A stretch of 64,000 nucleotides of DNA from an uncultured Croceitalea sp. (GTDB lineage Bacteria > Bacteroidota > Bacteroidia > Flavobacteriales > Flavobacteriaceae). The notes under the pieces were generated by a model. It was not told the origin of the DNA, did not search any database, and saw only the letters and a program-made list of their open reading frames with translations. Of the stretch, positions 34,963 to 44,108 are shown piece by piece. How positions within the stretch are numbered: position 1 is the stretch's first letter; the number at the start of each line of letters is the position of its first letter. The stretch is from positions 682,001 to 746,000 of the forward strand of contig CANLXH010000001.1 of the NCBI GenBank assembly GCA_947495075.1, written 5' to 3'. The translations under genes and the position numbers were made by a program.

Positions 34963-35283
34963 ATGGATGATACTAAAGATAAATATACAAGAGCGAAAAA
35001 AAGGGTAGATGAGCTAAAAGGATTTTACATACATGCTTCAATTTATACCATTATAAATGCATTTATTTTAGTTAATATATTCATTCAAAGCGGATACGAT
35101 GGTCAAGGTTTTTGGCAGATAGAACATTTCTTTACCCTATTTTTCTGGGGAATTGGATTGTTTTTTCATGCTGCAAAGGTGTTTAGGCTAAATCCTTTTT
35201 TCAATAAAGATTGGGAAAAGCGCCAGATTGAAAAATACATGGAAAAAGATAAGGAAGATGCTGAAAAATTTACAAAAAGATGA
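34963..35283 (+). CDS. 2TM-domain protein, copy 4
   Basis: A 106-residue 2TM protein: YTRAKKRVDELKGFYIHAS, helix 1, an extended loop (SGYDGQGFWQIEHF), helix 2 with FWGIGLFFHAAKVFR and WEKRQIEKYMEKD. An earlier ATG at 34951 lies inside the previous gene. I prefer the ATG at 34963: a GGAGG sequence eight bases upstream makes an unusual Shine-Dalgarno for this phylum. Its stop overlaps the next start by four bases (ATGA). Confidence 0.87.
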   Translation: MDDTKDKYTRAKKRVDELKGFYIHASIYTIINAFILVNIFIQSGYDGQGFWQIEHFFTLFFWGIGLFFHAAKVFRLNPFFNKDWEKRQIEKYMEKDKEDAEKFTKR

Positions 35284-35633
35284 GTAAAGATTCTGTGATA
35301 AAAGATCAATTGGCAAAGGCAAAGAAAAGAGTAGAAACATTAAAGAATTTTTATAAACATCTCACTGTTTATGTAGTGGTGAATGGTTTTCTACTTTTAG
35401 TTGCTAAAAGAGTAACGTTTATTTTTTTGAGTAAAGAAGCACTAGGTAATCCAGGGTTTTTAGAATGGATAGATTGGAATGTTTATGGTACACCTATAAT
35501 CTGGGGATTAGCACTGCTGCTGCATGCGGCTTATGTTTTCATATCCAGTCCTTTTAAAAAATGGGAAGAACGTCAAATCCAAAGCTATATTAGAAAAGAT
35601 AGGGAGGAAACTGAAAAGTTTACAAGAAAATGA
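35280..35633 (+). CDS. 2TM-domain protein, copy 5
   Basis: A 117-residue 2TM protein: LAKAKKRVETLKNFYKHLT, helix 1 (VYVVVNGFLLLVAK), a loop of about 25 residues containing GNPGFLEWIDW, helix 2 with IIWGLALLLHAAYVF, and WEERQIQSYIRKDREETEKF. It overlaps copy 4 and copy 6 by four bases each. The longer loop puts it with copies 4 and 6 in a sub-group. Confidence 0.9.
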   Translation: MSKDSVIKDQLAKAKKRVETLKNFYKHLTVYVVVNGFLLLVAKRVTFIFLSKEALGNPGFLEWIDWNVYGTPIIWGLALLLHAAYVFISSPFKKWEERQIQSYIRKDREETEKFTRK

Positions 35634-35965
35634 GAAAAGAATCAAGTACAGCTAACCGTTATCAAAAAGCCCAAAAAAGAGTCAAAGAACTAAAAGGTTT
35701 TTACAATCATTTAAAAATCTTTGCTATCGTCAATACGTTATTATACCTAGTCAAAAGCGGAGCACTAAATCCATTGATGCCTAAAGGATTCCCTACCGAA
35801 TCTTATTATTTTGATTGGATACACATTAACTTTTTAATTTGGGGTTTAATGATTGTAGCACATGCTCTAATCTTATATAGACATAAATTACCTTTCCTTA
35901 AAAAATGGGAAGAAAAACAGATTCAAAAGTATATTGAAAAAGATAAACAAGAAACTGAAAAATAA
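35630..35965 (+). CDS. 2TM-domain protein, copy 6
   Basis: A 111-residue 2TM protein: YQKAQKRVKELKGFYNHLK, helix 1 (FAIVNTLLYLVKSG), a loop of about 28 residues with TESYYFDWIH, helix 2 with IWGLMIVAHALILYR, and WEEKQIQKYIEKDKQETEK. Start overlaps copy 5 by four bases; its stop is 29 bases before the response regulator. Copies 4-6 share the acidic-basic tail KDxEETEKF, absent from copies 1-3. Confidence 0.9.
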   Translation: MRKESSTANRYQKAQKRVKELKGFYNHLKIFAIVNTLLYLVKSGALNPLMPKGFPTESYYFDWIHINFLIWGLMIVAHALILYRHKLPFLKKWEEKQIQKYIEKDKQETEK

Positions 35966-35994
35966 CTATAGCTTTAAACTCTTAGAAAGATAAA

Positions 35995-36750
35995 ATGAAA
36001 GCAATCATCATTGAAGACGAAAAACCAGCAGCAAGAAGATTAGGAAGATTATTAGGTCAACTTAATGTAAATGTGTCAACAATGCTACATTCTGTTGAAG
36101 AATCCATTGAGTGGTTTCAGAATAATGAACATCCCGAACTTATTTTTTTAGACATTCAACTTTCGGATGGACTTTCATTTGAAATTTTTGATGTTATTGA
36201 AGTTAGAAGTGCGATTATTTTTACCACTGCATTTGATGAATATGCACTACAAGCATTCAAGCTAAATAGCATTGATTATTTGTTAAAACCTATTGATGAT
36301 GAAGAACTTGAAAAAGCAGTAAAACAGTACCGAGATTTTAAGCCTGAAAAAGAGCGAATTTCAGTTGATTTTGAAGATATAAAAAAGCTACTTGTAAACC
36401 CACTTGAAAGGGAGTATAAAAAAAGGTTTACTACTAGGGTAGGGCAGCACTTAAAAATTATAAATGCCGATGAGGTAGAATGTTTTTTTAGTGAAAATAA
36501 AGGTACTTATGCCGCAACTCTAGATGGTAGAAATTATTTGCTTGATACCACATTGGAAAATTTAGAAGAGGAGTTATCTCCTAAAATGTTCTTTAGAGTA
36601 AGTAGAAAATTTTACGTAAACATTAACCACATCAACGACATCATTTCTTATACAAATTCTAGGCTTCAAATCAAGTTAAATCACTTTAAGGAGCAAGAAA
36701 TCATAGTAAGTAGGGAGCGAGTTAAAGATTTCAAGCTTTGGTTGGAATAA
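35995..36750 (+). CDS. LytTR response regulator
   Basis: A 251-residue response regulator. The receiver domain (about 1-120) has the acid pair at EDE (residues 7-9), the phospho-acceptor in LIFLDIQLSDG (Asp near 53), Thr in FTTAFDEYAL and Lys in SIDYLLKPI. The C-terminal LytTR DNA-binding domain covers about 150-250. It ends the run of 2TM genes and is probably phosphorylated by the LytS-type kinase at 32421. Targets are unknown; the operon's own promoter or the TonB receptor gene are natural candidates. Confidence 0.94.
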   Translation: MKAIIIEDEKPAARRLGRLLGQLNVNVSTMLHSVEESIEWFQNNEHPELIFLDIQLSDGLSFEIFDVIEVRSAIIFTTAFDEYALQAFKLNSIDYLLKPIDDEELEKAVKQYRDFKPEKERISVDFEDIKKLLVNPLEREYKKRFTTRVGQHLKIINADEVECFFSENKGTYAATLDGRNYLLDTTLENLEEELSPKMFFRVSRKFYVNINHINDIISYTNSRLQIKLNHFKEQEIIVSRERVKDFKLWLE

Positions 36751-36827
36751 TAGTATTTAAAAACCTGATTTACATTTATTTAATTACTTATATAGATTTT
36801 TCTTATAGTCGACTTTTTAACTAAAAT

Positions 36828-38021
36828 CTATGAATTTTCTTCAATCCTATTATCATCAAAAGCAGACGGTAACAACTTAGGAATTAGTTTTATAAATATA
36901 GGTAATAAAACGGCACCTCCCGGTAAAATAAAAATGGCAAGAGAAGGTATAGATTTAAAAATATCAATTAATTGAGATTGTATTTTTTTTCGCTCTTCTT
37001 CATTTAATTCCTTGGTTGTAGATTTGGTTAAAAGTAAAACCAGTTCCTTGCTTTCCAATAATTCTTTTTTTAGTCGCTTACTGTTTCTTAGAATTATTTT
37101 ACTAACACTTTTAATCATTCCATCGTAGAATTTGGAAGCTAAATTTGTATCTTTTAAATAGGGTATTTTTTCATGATTTTTTTCAAAGAAAATGCGCACA
37201 TTTTTTAGTGCGATTTCTATGGTGTTTTTATCGCGATTTAAGTCCTTTCCTAATCCATAAATATATTCCGATTCTGTGTAGTCTAAAGAGTGGTCTTCCC
37301 AAACTGTTAAGCAGGCAATGTCTAATAAATATTTTTTTTCACAATCTGTAAAGTTAGATTGTAACATATCTATATAGCTGCCATTAAAATTTGTGGTACT
37401 AGCATCTACATAAGTTAACGATGATGCTAAAAGTTGAATTAACTTGGCATCAGACTTACTAGTCTCTTTAGAATTTAGTGCTTGATAAGCGATATTGACG
37501 GTTATGTATTCTAGTAATTGTGCATGTTTTATAAGGTTATACCTATTGGTTAAATAAGCTCTAAATAGTAAAACATCAATAAAAAGAAGAGAATTTGTAA
37601 GGCTATTGCCAAATGCTCTATTAAATATGTTACCATTTAGATAAATTCTAGAATCTATAAGCTTTTCAAGTTGTGCGTCTGTCTTTTTGCCAGTGAGTAT
37701 TTTGTTGAGGAAGGATATTTTACCTAAATCTAACATATTATAATAATCAAACACTGTATCGACAAAATCTTCAAAGTTGTTGTTTTTGGTATCGAATCTG
37801 TACGAATAGAATAAGGCTGACAGCAAATTTATTTTGGCAACTTCATCTTCAGATAACTCATGTTCTGTTTCAATAAAAGAAGGGACCGCCAAATGTATTC
37901 CATAAATAAATCCATTTACTAGTAGGTCTTGATAGAGAGAATCAAAATTTGCATAAGAGTTAGAGTATTCGCTAGATAAAGAGCCAAATTTTGATATCCA
38001 TCCTGAGGCTGAAGGGTTCAT
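36828..38021 (-). CDS. LETM1-related protein
   Basis: I place the start at 38021 (MNPSASGWISKFGSLSSEY), giving 397 residues; a longer frame adds a hydrophobic decapeptide without support. The protein is largely helical and resembles the LETM1-related proteins of Flavobacteriia described in connection with biofilm. The C-terminal segment (ERKKIQSQLIDIFKSIPSLA, then a hydrophobic stretch with PGGAVLLPIF) is LETM1-like: one or two membrane-associated helices. Function in bacteria is unknown. Confidence in the family name is moderate. Confidence 0.72.
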   Translation of the reverse strand: MNPSASGWISKFGSLSSEYSNSYANFDSLYQDLLVNGFIYGIHLAVPSFIETEHELSEDEVAKINLLSALFYSYRFDTKNNNFEDFVDTVFDYYNMLDLGKISFLNKILTGKKTDAQLEKLIDSRIYLNGNIFNRAFGNSLTNSLLFIDVLLFRAYLTNRYNLIKHAQLLEYITVNIAYQALNSKETSKSDAKLIQLLASSLTYVDASTTNFNGSYIDMLQSNFTDCEKKYLLDIACLTVWEDHSLDYTESEYIYGLGKDLNRDKNTIEIALKNVRIFFEKNHEKIPYLKDTNLASKFYDGMIKSVSKIILRNSKRLKKELLESKELVLLLTKSTTKELNEEERKKIQSQLIDIFKSIPSLAIFILPGGAVLLPIFIKLIPKLLPSAFDDNRIEENS

Positions 38022-38202
38022 GAGGTAGGTAATTAAAATCAAAGAAAACAAAAATATAGGACTCCACCTATATTTCTATCTAAAGACTAGTATTCTTTAG
38101 GTTAAGAACGACCTTAATATAATTTTAACATTTTAAAACCAAACCCCATATTTCAATAGTGCGTAGGTAAAGCTGTATTAATCTTCAAAAAAACAATTTA
38201 AA

Positions 38203-38925
38203 ATGAAAAAAACAACCAAAATCATTACTGGAGTAGGGTTAATGGCCTTAGCTATCGGAATTTTTGTAGCAGCGGATCATATAGATGCTCCAGCAAGTAT
38301 GGGCACTACAGCAGACATTGCTGACTATTTTGCTTTTGAACCTTCTTTAGACTCGGATAATACTGTGTTTATTGTTGACTTACAGTCAAATGTACTTGAT
38401 GGATTGGCCTTTGGAACATTTGATGAGGATGTATTAACAGAAATCAATATAGATTTAGATGGAGATTTTGTAGAAGACATGGTTATACAAGCTATTCCAA
38501 GAGATGGTAGAATGTATTTCTTTGGCCCTGTTGCACCAAACCAAACAGGTTTAAACAGTGAAGTATTAGTAGATTTCCCTCTCGGCGATGTAGAGATTTC
38601 CACTACTACTGCTATAACAGAAACTACAGCAGATGGGGTTTCACTTTTTGCTGGTCCACGCCAAGACCCTTTCTTTTTTGACTTTTTTCAGTTCAATGCT
38701 GTAATTGACCCAGATATAAACTCTGCCGTTGGAGGATTTAAACCTGCAGATGACCCTAATACTACAGATGACGATGCTGATGCTGCGGTGGACACTTTTG
38801 ATGGCTCTAACACAATGGCTTTAGCTATTGAGATTCCTAACAGTATGCTAGGTACTGCGACAGGGGTAAATTTCTTCAATATTCCTGTTTATAAGACATG
38901 GATTACAACTAATAGAAAACGATAA
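38203..38925 (+). CDS. exported DUF4331 protein
   Basis: A 240-residue protein with a signal segment (1-24) followed by DHIDAPASMGTTADIADYFA, the start of the DUF4331 domain. This motif (SDHADSP-like in many homologues) places aspartates and histidine near the mature N-terminus. The domain is about 220 residues and ends KTWITTNRKR. Function unknown; the family is exported and often clustered in pairs, as here with the next gene (23-base gap). Confidence 0.87.
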   Translation: MKKTTKIITGVGLMALAIGIFVAADHIDAPASMGTTADIADYFAFEPSLDSDNTVFIVDLQSNVLDGLAFGTFDEDVLTEINIDLDGDFVEDMVIQAIPRDGRMYFFGPVAPNQTGLNSEVLVDFPLGDVEISTTTAITETTADGVSLFAGPRQDPFFFDFFQFNAVIDPDINSAVGGFKPADDPNTTDDDADAAVDTFDGSNTMALAIEIPNSMLGTATGVNFFNIPVYKTWITTNRKR

Positions 38926-38948
38926 CTTCAATTTAAAACATAGATAAA

Positions 38949-39635
38949 ATGAAACTGTATAATATAAAATTTGTATTCATGTCTTTGGTAATAGCATTTA
39001 CAATAACTTCTTGTAATAATGACGACGAAGGTGTGATAGATGATGATGTGACTGGTATGGATGACGATATGATGGTTATTGAGCCAGATTTTTCTGGAAC
39101 TTTTGCTCAAGTAGATTTTATGGGAAGGCCCGGAATTAATACCACTTTAAGTGTTGGTGATGTAAAAGATATGCATAATGTAGCTATACCTTCAGAGATG
39201 GCAGCTACCTTTCAAGCAGGTTTTGAAGCAAGACTAGAGCAATATCATGATGTATATGCAATGAAATTAGGCGCTGATCCTGCCGCGGTAAATTATGAAA
39301 ATAATATTCTTGGTCTAACAGCGGCCCAATTAACAGGCTACTTAGCTAGTGATGTTTTAGAAGTTGCACCTAATGCACCAACTACATATTTTAATCCGGG
39401 TACAGATGCAGATATGGATGGGAGAATTTTAGTTCCAGATGGTGATGAAGTTGCTTTAACAGGTAGGTTGTTATCTGATGATATCATAGATGTCTCTTTG
39501 ATTCTTTTCTTTGGAGGAGCAGATGGGACTCGTTTTGATGGTAACAATGGAACGCCGCAATTAACTAGTGATGGAGTGAGTTTAACTGCTGATAATATCA
39601 CAACAACTTTCCCATATATTGGGGCTCCTGAGTAA
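38949..39635 (+). CDS. DUF4331-like lipoprotein
   Basis: A 228-residue lipoprotein. The lipobox is in FTITSCNND (Cys near 22) and an acidic linker DDEGVIDDDVTGMDDDMM follows. The folded part starts FSGTFAQVDFMGRPGINTTL and resembles the second half of DUF4331 proteins. It lies directly after the exported DUF4331 gene and before a TPR lipoprotein, making a likely three-gene unit. The pair may act together on the cell surface; the substrate is unknown. Confidence 0.82.
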   Translation: MKLYNIKFVFMSLVIAFTITSCNNDDEGVIDDDVTGMDDDMMVIEPDFSGTFAQVDFMGRPGINTTLSVGDVKDMHNVAIPSEMAATFQAGFEARLEQYHDVYAMKLGADPAAVNYENNILGLTAAQLTGYLASDVLEVAPNAPTTYFNPGTDADMDGRILVPDGDEVALTGRLLSDDIIDVSLILFFGGADGTRFDGNNGTPQLTSDGVSLTADNITTTFPYIGAPE

Positions 39636-39718
39636 AATACAATGCTATGAAAAGGAGTTGGAGGGGAGCTACGATAGGTTCCCTTCCTTTTTTATTATAA
39701 CAACTAAAAAGCTATTCA

Positions 39719-41002
39719 ATGAAAAATATAATCTATTTACTAATTCCACTGTTTGTTATCTCTTGCGGTAATAAAAGCACCAAATTTGTTACGGACGCGA
39801 GTGATTATAATAAATATTTAATAGGTGAGCCATCAGAAACAACATCTAAATATTTTGAATTATGGAACTCAAAAATAAAACAGGATAGCATACAATTATT
39901 AAGTTTTGGTAATGTAGCAGGAGAATATAGTAGCTATTTTAAAAAAACTGGAGATATAAAATATTTAAAAAAAGCAGAGAAAGCATTAGCTAAGGCTGTT
40001 GAAATTGCGAACATTGGTAAATCTGGCTACAGAAAAGCACTAGCAAGAAATTATATTTCGCAGCATCGTTTTAAAGAAGCGCTTGTGTTAGCTAAAGAAG
40101 CTAATAAACTCGGTGGGGGTCGCAAAGAAACAAGAAGTTTACTTTTTGATGTCCATATGGAACTTGGCAACTATAAGCTTGCAGAAAAATACTTGGATAG
40201 TATAAAGAATATGTCAGATTTTGGATATTTAATACGTGTAGCAAAATGGAATGACTACAAAGGCAACCTAGATACTACCATAAAGTTTATGGAAAAAGCT
40301 ATGCAAAAAGCGGAGTCTTCTAAAAACAGAACATTAAGACTATGGTCATATTCCAATATAGCCGATTATTATGGGCATGCAGGTAGAATAAAAGATTCTT
40401 ATGTACATTATTTAAAAACATTAGAATTAGATCCACAGAATGCATATGCTAAAAAAGGACTTGCATGGATAGTTTTTTCTCATGAAAAAAATGGAGAAGA
40501 AGCATTACGCATACTGGACAATATAACCGAAAACTATAGTGCTCCTGGTTATTATTTATTTAAAGCAGAAATTGCTGAATTTATGAATAATCAAATAGCA
40601 ATGACATTTAATATGGATAAATACTATACAATGGTTTTAACCAATGCAGATTCATATGGAGCAATGTACAATGCCTACAATGTAGAATTCTACTTAAATT
40701 ATTCAAAACAATATGAAAAAGCATTGAATCTTGCTTTAAAAGAAGTAATAAGCAGACCTACGGCGGAAACATATGGGCTTTTAGCAAATACTTACCATAA
40801 GATGGGAAAAGATAAAGCAGCATTAAAAATTGTAGAAGACCACATTATAAATAAAACTTTTGAACCAGCCATTTTATATACTGCTGCAGAAATTTATAAA
40901 GCGAATAATAAGATGCATAGGGTTTCTGCTTTAAAACAAGAATTAATGGAAGCAGTTTATGAATTAGGACCTAGCTATGAAAGGGAGATTTCACAATTAT
41001 AA
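39719..41002 (+). CDS. TPR lipoprotein
   Basis: A 427-residue lipoprotein (FVISCGNKS, Cys near 16) with about eight tetratricopeptide-like units, for example YLKKAEKALAKAVEIANIG and YVHYLKTLELDPQNAYAKKG. It follows the DUF4331 pair. TPR lipoproteins usually act as scaffolds in the periplasm or on the outer membrane. A clear terminator follows at 41083. Confidence 0.85.
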   Translation: MKNIIYLLIPLFVISCGNKSTKFVTDASDYNKYLIGEPSETTSKYFELWNSKIKQDSIQLLSFGNVAGEYSSYFKKTGDIKYLKKAEKALAKAVEIANIGKSGYRKALARNYISQHRFKEALVLAKEANKLGGGRKETRSLLFDVHMELGNYKLAEKYLDSIKNMSDFGYLIRVAKWNDYKGNLDTTIKFMEKAMQKAESSKNRTLRLWSYSNIADYYGHAGRIKDSYVHYLKTLELDPQNAYAKKGLAWIVFSHEKNGEEALRILDNITENYSAPGYYLFKAEIAEFMNNQIAMTFNMDKYYTMVLTNADSYGAMYNAYNVEFYLNYSKQYEKALNLALKEVISRPTAETYGLLANTYHKMGKDKAALKIVEDHIINKTFEPAILYTAAEIYKANNKMHRVSALKQELMEAVYELGPSYEREISQL

Positions 41003-41347
41003 TTATAGTATTTTTTAGAAAACACCTTTAAGTTTTAGGTTAGTAAAAGTTTGATTGTAGGATGTTTAGTTGTTTTTAAGTTACGCCCCAATTCTAATGG
41101 GGCGTTCTTTATTTGGTTTATTCGATAAAGTGTAAAACCTACTATATTAATGTTTTGTATATAAAGGAAAACCGAATCTTTATGTATTACTTTTTAGTTA
41201 TTTGTTTGGCAATTAGTATGGTTACATTATTGTCCAAAACTTATTTTGCTAATAAATCTTTAAAGGCATTTCTGCGTTCAATCTGCTCTGATGAATAAAT
41301 AGAAAAGAAATCAGATTAAATTGTTATGGAGTATGTAACTTGGCTAT
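41003..41347. other. 345-base gap with a terminator, no convincing gene
   Basis: The first third holds the terminator of the TPR gene. A short open frame of 38 codons from 41182 (MYYFLVICLAISMVTLLSK onwards) encodes one hydrophobic helix, but it has no supporting context, and I do not call it. Promoter elements for the Omp85-like gene at 41348 are not obvious. Confidence 0.6.
41083..41109 (+). terminator. terminator after the TPR lipoprotein gene
   Basis: Stem ACGCCCCA (41083-41090) and TGGGGCGT (41098-41105), seven-base loop, followed by a short T-rich stretch. Confidence 0.85.
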
Positions 41348-42451
41348 ATGAGAAAAGAGTATATCCTTTTCATTAGTATACTTTGTTGTTTCTATGGTCG
41401 AGAACTACAAGGGCAAGATAATACTACTCCTGCGCCACAAGACTCTACTAAAAATTTCAATTTAACTGCACTGCCAGTTGTTTTTTATCTACCAGAGACA
41501 GGATTAGGTTTTGGAGGGCTTAGTATTGGCACTTTTAGATTTAAAGATGAACCACTGGAAAGTAGACCGTCATCTGCTCAATTAGGTATCAGTTATACCA
41601 CAAAAAATCAGTTACTTATTTTTGCTCCCTACGAGTTGTATTGGAATGACGAAAAATGGCGAATTGTTGGTGAGCTAGGATTTTACAAATATTTCTATAA
41701 TTTTTATGGACTTGGTATTAACTCTAATGAAGAAGATTTTGATACCTATGATGTAACTTTTCCAAGATTTAGATTTTCTGCTCTAAAAGAAGTTTTTCCC
41801 TACATTTCAGTTGGTGTAGGCTACGAACTAGATATTTTTTCTAACCTAGGTGTTACAGAAGGAGGAATTTTAGAAGCCTCAAATGTAATTGGGAAAGAAG
41901 GTGGAGGTACTGTTTCAAATATTGGGTTACAAGCTTTCTATGATACGCGTGATGATATTTTTTTTCCTACCAAAGGATTTTTTATTCAAGGAAGTGTTTT
42001 TACTGCGGCTAAATTTTTAGGTTCGTCATTTTCTTATTCAAAATTTAGCTTAGATAATAGGTATTACCAAAAGATTAAAGGGAGGCATATTTTGGCTTCT
42101 AATTTATTTGTTGCTAATAATGGGAGTGGAACTCCTTTTTTTGATTTAAATAGATTAGGGACTAATAGAACTAGAGGTTTTAATGACAGGCGTTATCAAG
42201 ATAATGCAGAACTTAGTTTTGCAACCGAGTATCGTTTTCCTATTTCGGGGAGATTTGGAGGTGTTGTTTTTGCTTCTACCGGAACAGTTTCTCAGAGTTT
42301 TAATGATTTATTTAAGTCTAAATATAGAAGTGCAGCCGGTTTAGGAGTCCGGTATATTATTAATAAAAAAGACGGTATACCCATTCGTATAGATTATGGA
42401 TATACCGCCGAAGGTGGAAATGTCTATTTCACGATACGTGAAGCATTTTAA
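41348..42451 (+). CDS. Omp85-like outer-membrane protein
   Basis: A 367-residue protein with a signal peptide (1-21) and no POTRA domain, then a 16-stranded surface-antigen type barrel. Marks are YDTRDDIFFPTKGFFIQGS, the lid motif LGTNRTRGFNDRRYQDNAEL (RGF) near residue 278 and a final FTIREAF ending in an aromatic residue. It resembles the short BamA/TamA-like barrels of Bacteroidota. Its role may be export or patatin-linked; the isolated location gives no clue. Confidence 0.88.
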   Translation: MRKEYILFISILCCFYGRELQGQDNTTPAPQDSTKNFNLTALPVVFYLPETGLGFGGLSIGTFRFKDEPLESRPSSAQLGISYTTKNQLLIFAPYELYWNDEKWRIVGELGFYKYFYNFYGLGINSNEEDFDTYDVTFPRFRFSALKEVFPYISVGVGYELDIFSNLGVTEGGILEASNVIGKEGGGTVSNIGLQAFYDTRDDIFFPTKGFFIQGSVFTAAKFLGSSFSYSKFSLDNRYYQKIKGRHILASNLFVANNGSGTPFFDLNRLGTNRTRGFNDRRYQDNAELSFATEYRFPISGRFGGVVFASTGTVSQSFNDLFKSKYRSAAGLGVRYIINKKDGIPIRIDYGYTAEGGNVYFTIREAF

Positions 42452-42459
42452 TCCATTAA

Positions 42460-43248
42460 TTATAAATCGATAAAATTATCTAGGTCTAGTGTCCAATCAT
42501 AATTTTTATAGGTGATATTTACTCCTTTGGTGTTTGGTATTATACCTTCGCCTTTTAATATTTTCTTTACACCACCTTTACCGCCAAAATCTCCTCTAAA
42601 CCAACTAAATAAAGAAGTTACAGCAACCTCGTTTTTATTAGAGTCATAATCTGAGGTTCTTTTTAAATATACTTTGGTTCCTTTTTTAAGCTGCTCCCTT
42701 ATGCGTTTTGGAGTATAAATAGCTACAGGAGGACAATCTTTAGCACCGCAATTAAGTGCAAAGTGAATGCGATAATCTCTTTTTTTAACTCGTAATTTTC
42801 GTTCAAATTTATCTGGAAACCAAGTTCTAAAGTATCCCAGACCTACATCCCATTGCGATTTTCTAATGATACCGTGTTCAATTTTGCCAAAAGCCACAGT
42901 TTCACCAGCAATTGTAATTTGTTCTTTAGAGAAGAAGTCTCTTCTATCATTATAATATTCAGGATGTTCTTTAAGAATAACCTGGATGTAGGCATTGTAG
43001 ATATTTATCCAAAAAGCAAACTTCTGCTCATCGGTAGTTAATGCAGTACTTAGTTCCTCTAAAGATACTGTTGCTAATTTATCTTGGATGCCTTTTGTTT
43101 CTTTTCCATCTCTAGCAAATTCTATAAATTGTTCAGAAATCTTGTTAAAATCTGTGGTTTCTACTCCAGAGCTTTTAAAGGGAGCCTCTTTTACTTTACA
43201 ACAGCTTAGCAACGTTAAAAAAACTAAAGCAATTAAATTATTTTTCAT
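42460..43248 (-). CDS. DUF547 lipoprotein
   Basis: A 262-residue lipoprotein (TLLSCCKV, Cys near 16/17). DUF547 marks are KFAFWINIYNAYIQVILKEHP, FGKIEHGIIRKS, RIHFALNCGAKDCPP and FSWFRGDFGG. The Cys/His in NCGAKDCPP resemble a papain-like active centre; peptidase activity has been proposed for the family but not shown here. It is convergent with the Omp85-like gene (8-base gap). Confidence 0.9.
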   Translation of the reverse strand: MKNNLIALVFLTLLSCCKVKEAPFKSSGVETTDFNKISEQFIEFARDGKETKGIQDKLATVSLEELSTALTTDEQKFAFWINIYNAYIQVILKEHPEYYNDRRDFFSKEQITIAGETVAFGKIEHGIIRKSQWDVGLGYFRTWFPDKFERKLRVKKRDYRIHFALNCGAKDCPPVAIYTPKRIREQLKKGTKVYLKRTSDYDSNKNEVAVTSLFSWFRGDFGGKGGVKKILKGEGIIPNTKGVNITYKNYDWTLDLDNFIDL

Positions 43249-43388
43249 CGTTTTTCTTGTTAGATTCGTTCATATGTACGGAAAAAACTATTTAAGGGTT
43301 TCGTCGTTAATTAATAGTCAATCTTTCAAACTTGTTGCTCAAACCTAAAGATATTAAATTACGTAAGTAGCTTAAAGTTTACTAGATT

Positions 43389-44108
43389 ATGATTAGTGTA
43401 ATTATTCCCGCACATAACGAAAAAGAAAATTTACTTCAACTCCTTCCTGTATTATTCAGTTTGGCTGCTAGTCATGATGTTGAGGTTATAGTTTGCTTAT
43501 CTAGAGATACTAATGATAACTCTGATAAAATCAATGGCTTTAATCAGCTAAGACATGTTAGTTGTAATAAAAAAGGTAGAGCGGTTCAAATGAATGGGGG
43601 TGCACAGAAAGCGAAAGGTGATATTTTAGTTTTTTTACATGCAGATGTAAAACCTCCAGAAAACTTTTTTAGAGATATTAAACAAACTATTGACCAAGGC
43701 AATGATGCTGGTTTTTTCTCTTACAAATTTGATAAGGAGAACTTCTTTTTAAATCTAAATGCGTCCTTTACTACTAAGGACGGTATTTTTACTGGTGGAG
43801 GGGATCAATGTCTCTTTATAAAAAAAGAAACCTTCGATGAGCTTGGAGGTTTTAATGAGAAGCAAGTACTCATGGAAGATTTTGAATTCTTTAAAAGAAT
43901 GAAACGCAAAGGAGTATCATATAAAATCGTGAATAATGATTTAATAGTTTCCTCAAGGAAATATGACAATAATTCTTACTTAAGAGTAAACCTGACTAAT
44001 TTTTTACTAGTTATTCTATTTAAATTAGGGTATAAAGCAGAAAAGCTAAAAAAACTACATAATAGTCTTTTACGTCTACCTTATCAAAACAATATTCAGA
44101 AGGTTTGA
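43389..44108 (+). CDS. family 2 glycosyltransferase (TIGR04283)
   Basis: A 239-residue GT2 enzyme, matching the TIGR04283 group: MISVIIPAHNEKENLLQLLP, ALHADVKPP-like text FLHADVKPPENFF (metal DxD region), GGGDQCLFIKKETFDELGGF and EDFEFFKRMKRKG. Members are found near arsenosugar or carotenoid genes. No membrane segment. The VOC gene begins within its stop codon (TTGA), so the two are translated together. The acceptor is unknown. Confidence 0.9.
   Translation: MISVIIPAHNEKENLLQLLPVLFSLAASHDVEVIVCLSRDTNDNSDKINGFNQLRHVSCNKKGRAVQMNGGAQKAKGDILVFLHADVKPPENFFRDIKQTIDQGNDAGFFSYKFDKENFFLNLNASFTTKDGIFTGGGDQCLFIKKETFDELGGFNEKQVLMEDFEFFKRMKRKGVSYKIVNNDLIVSSRKYDNNSYLRVNLTNFLLVILFKLGYKAEKLKKLHNSLLRLPYQNNIQKV

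Noticed and set aside
41113-41298. 61-residue frame in the gap before the Omp85-like gene
   Set aside because: No conserved features; the first part runs through non-coding A+T-rich sequence after a terminator.
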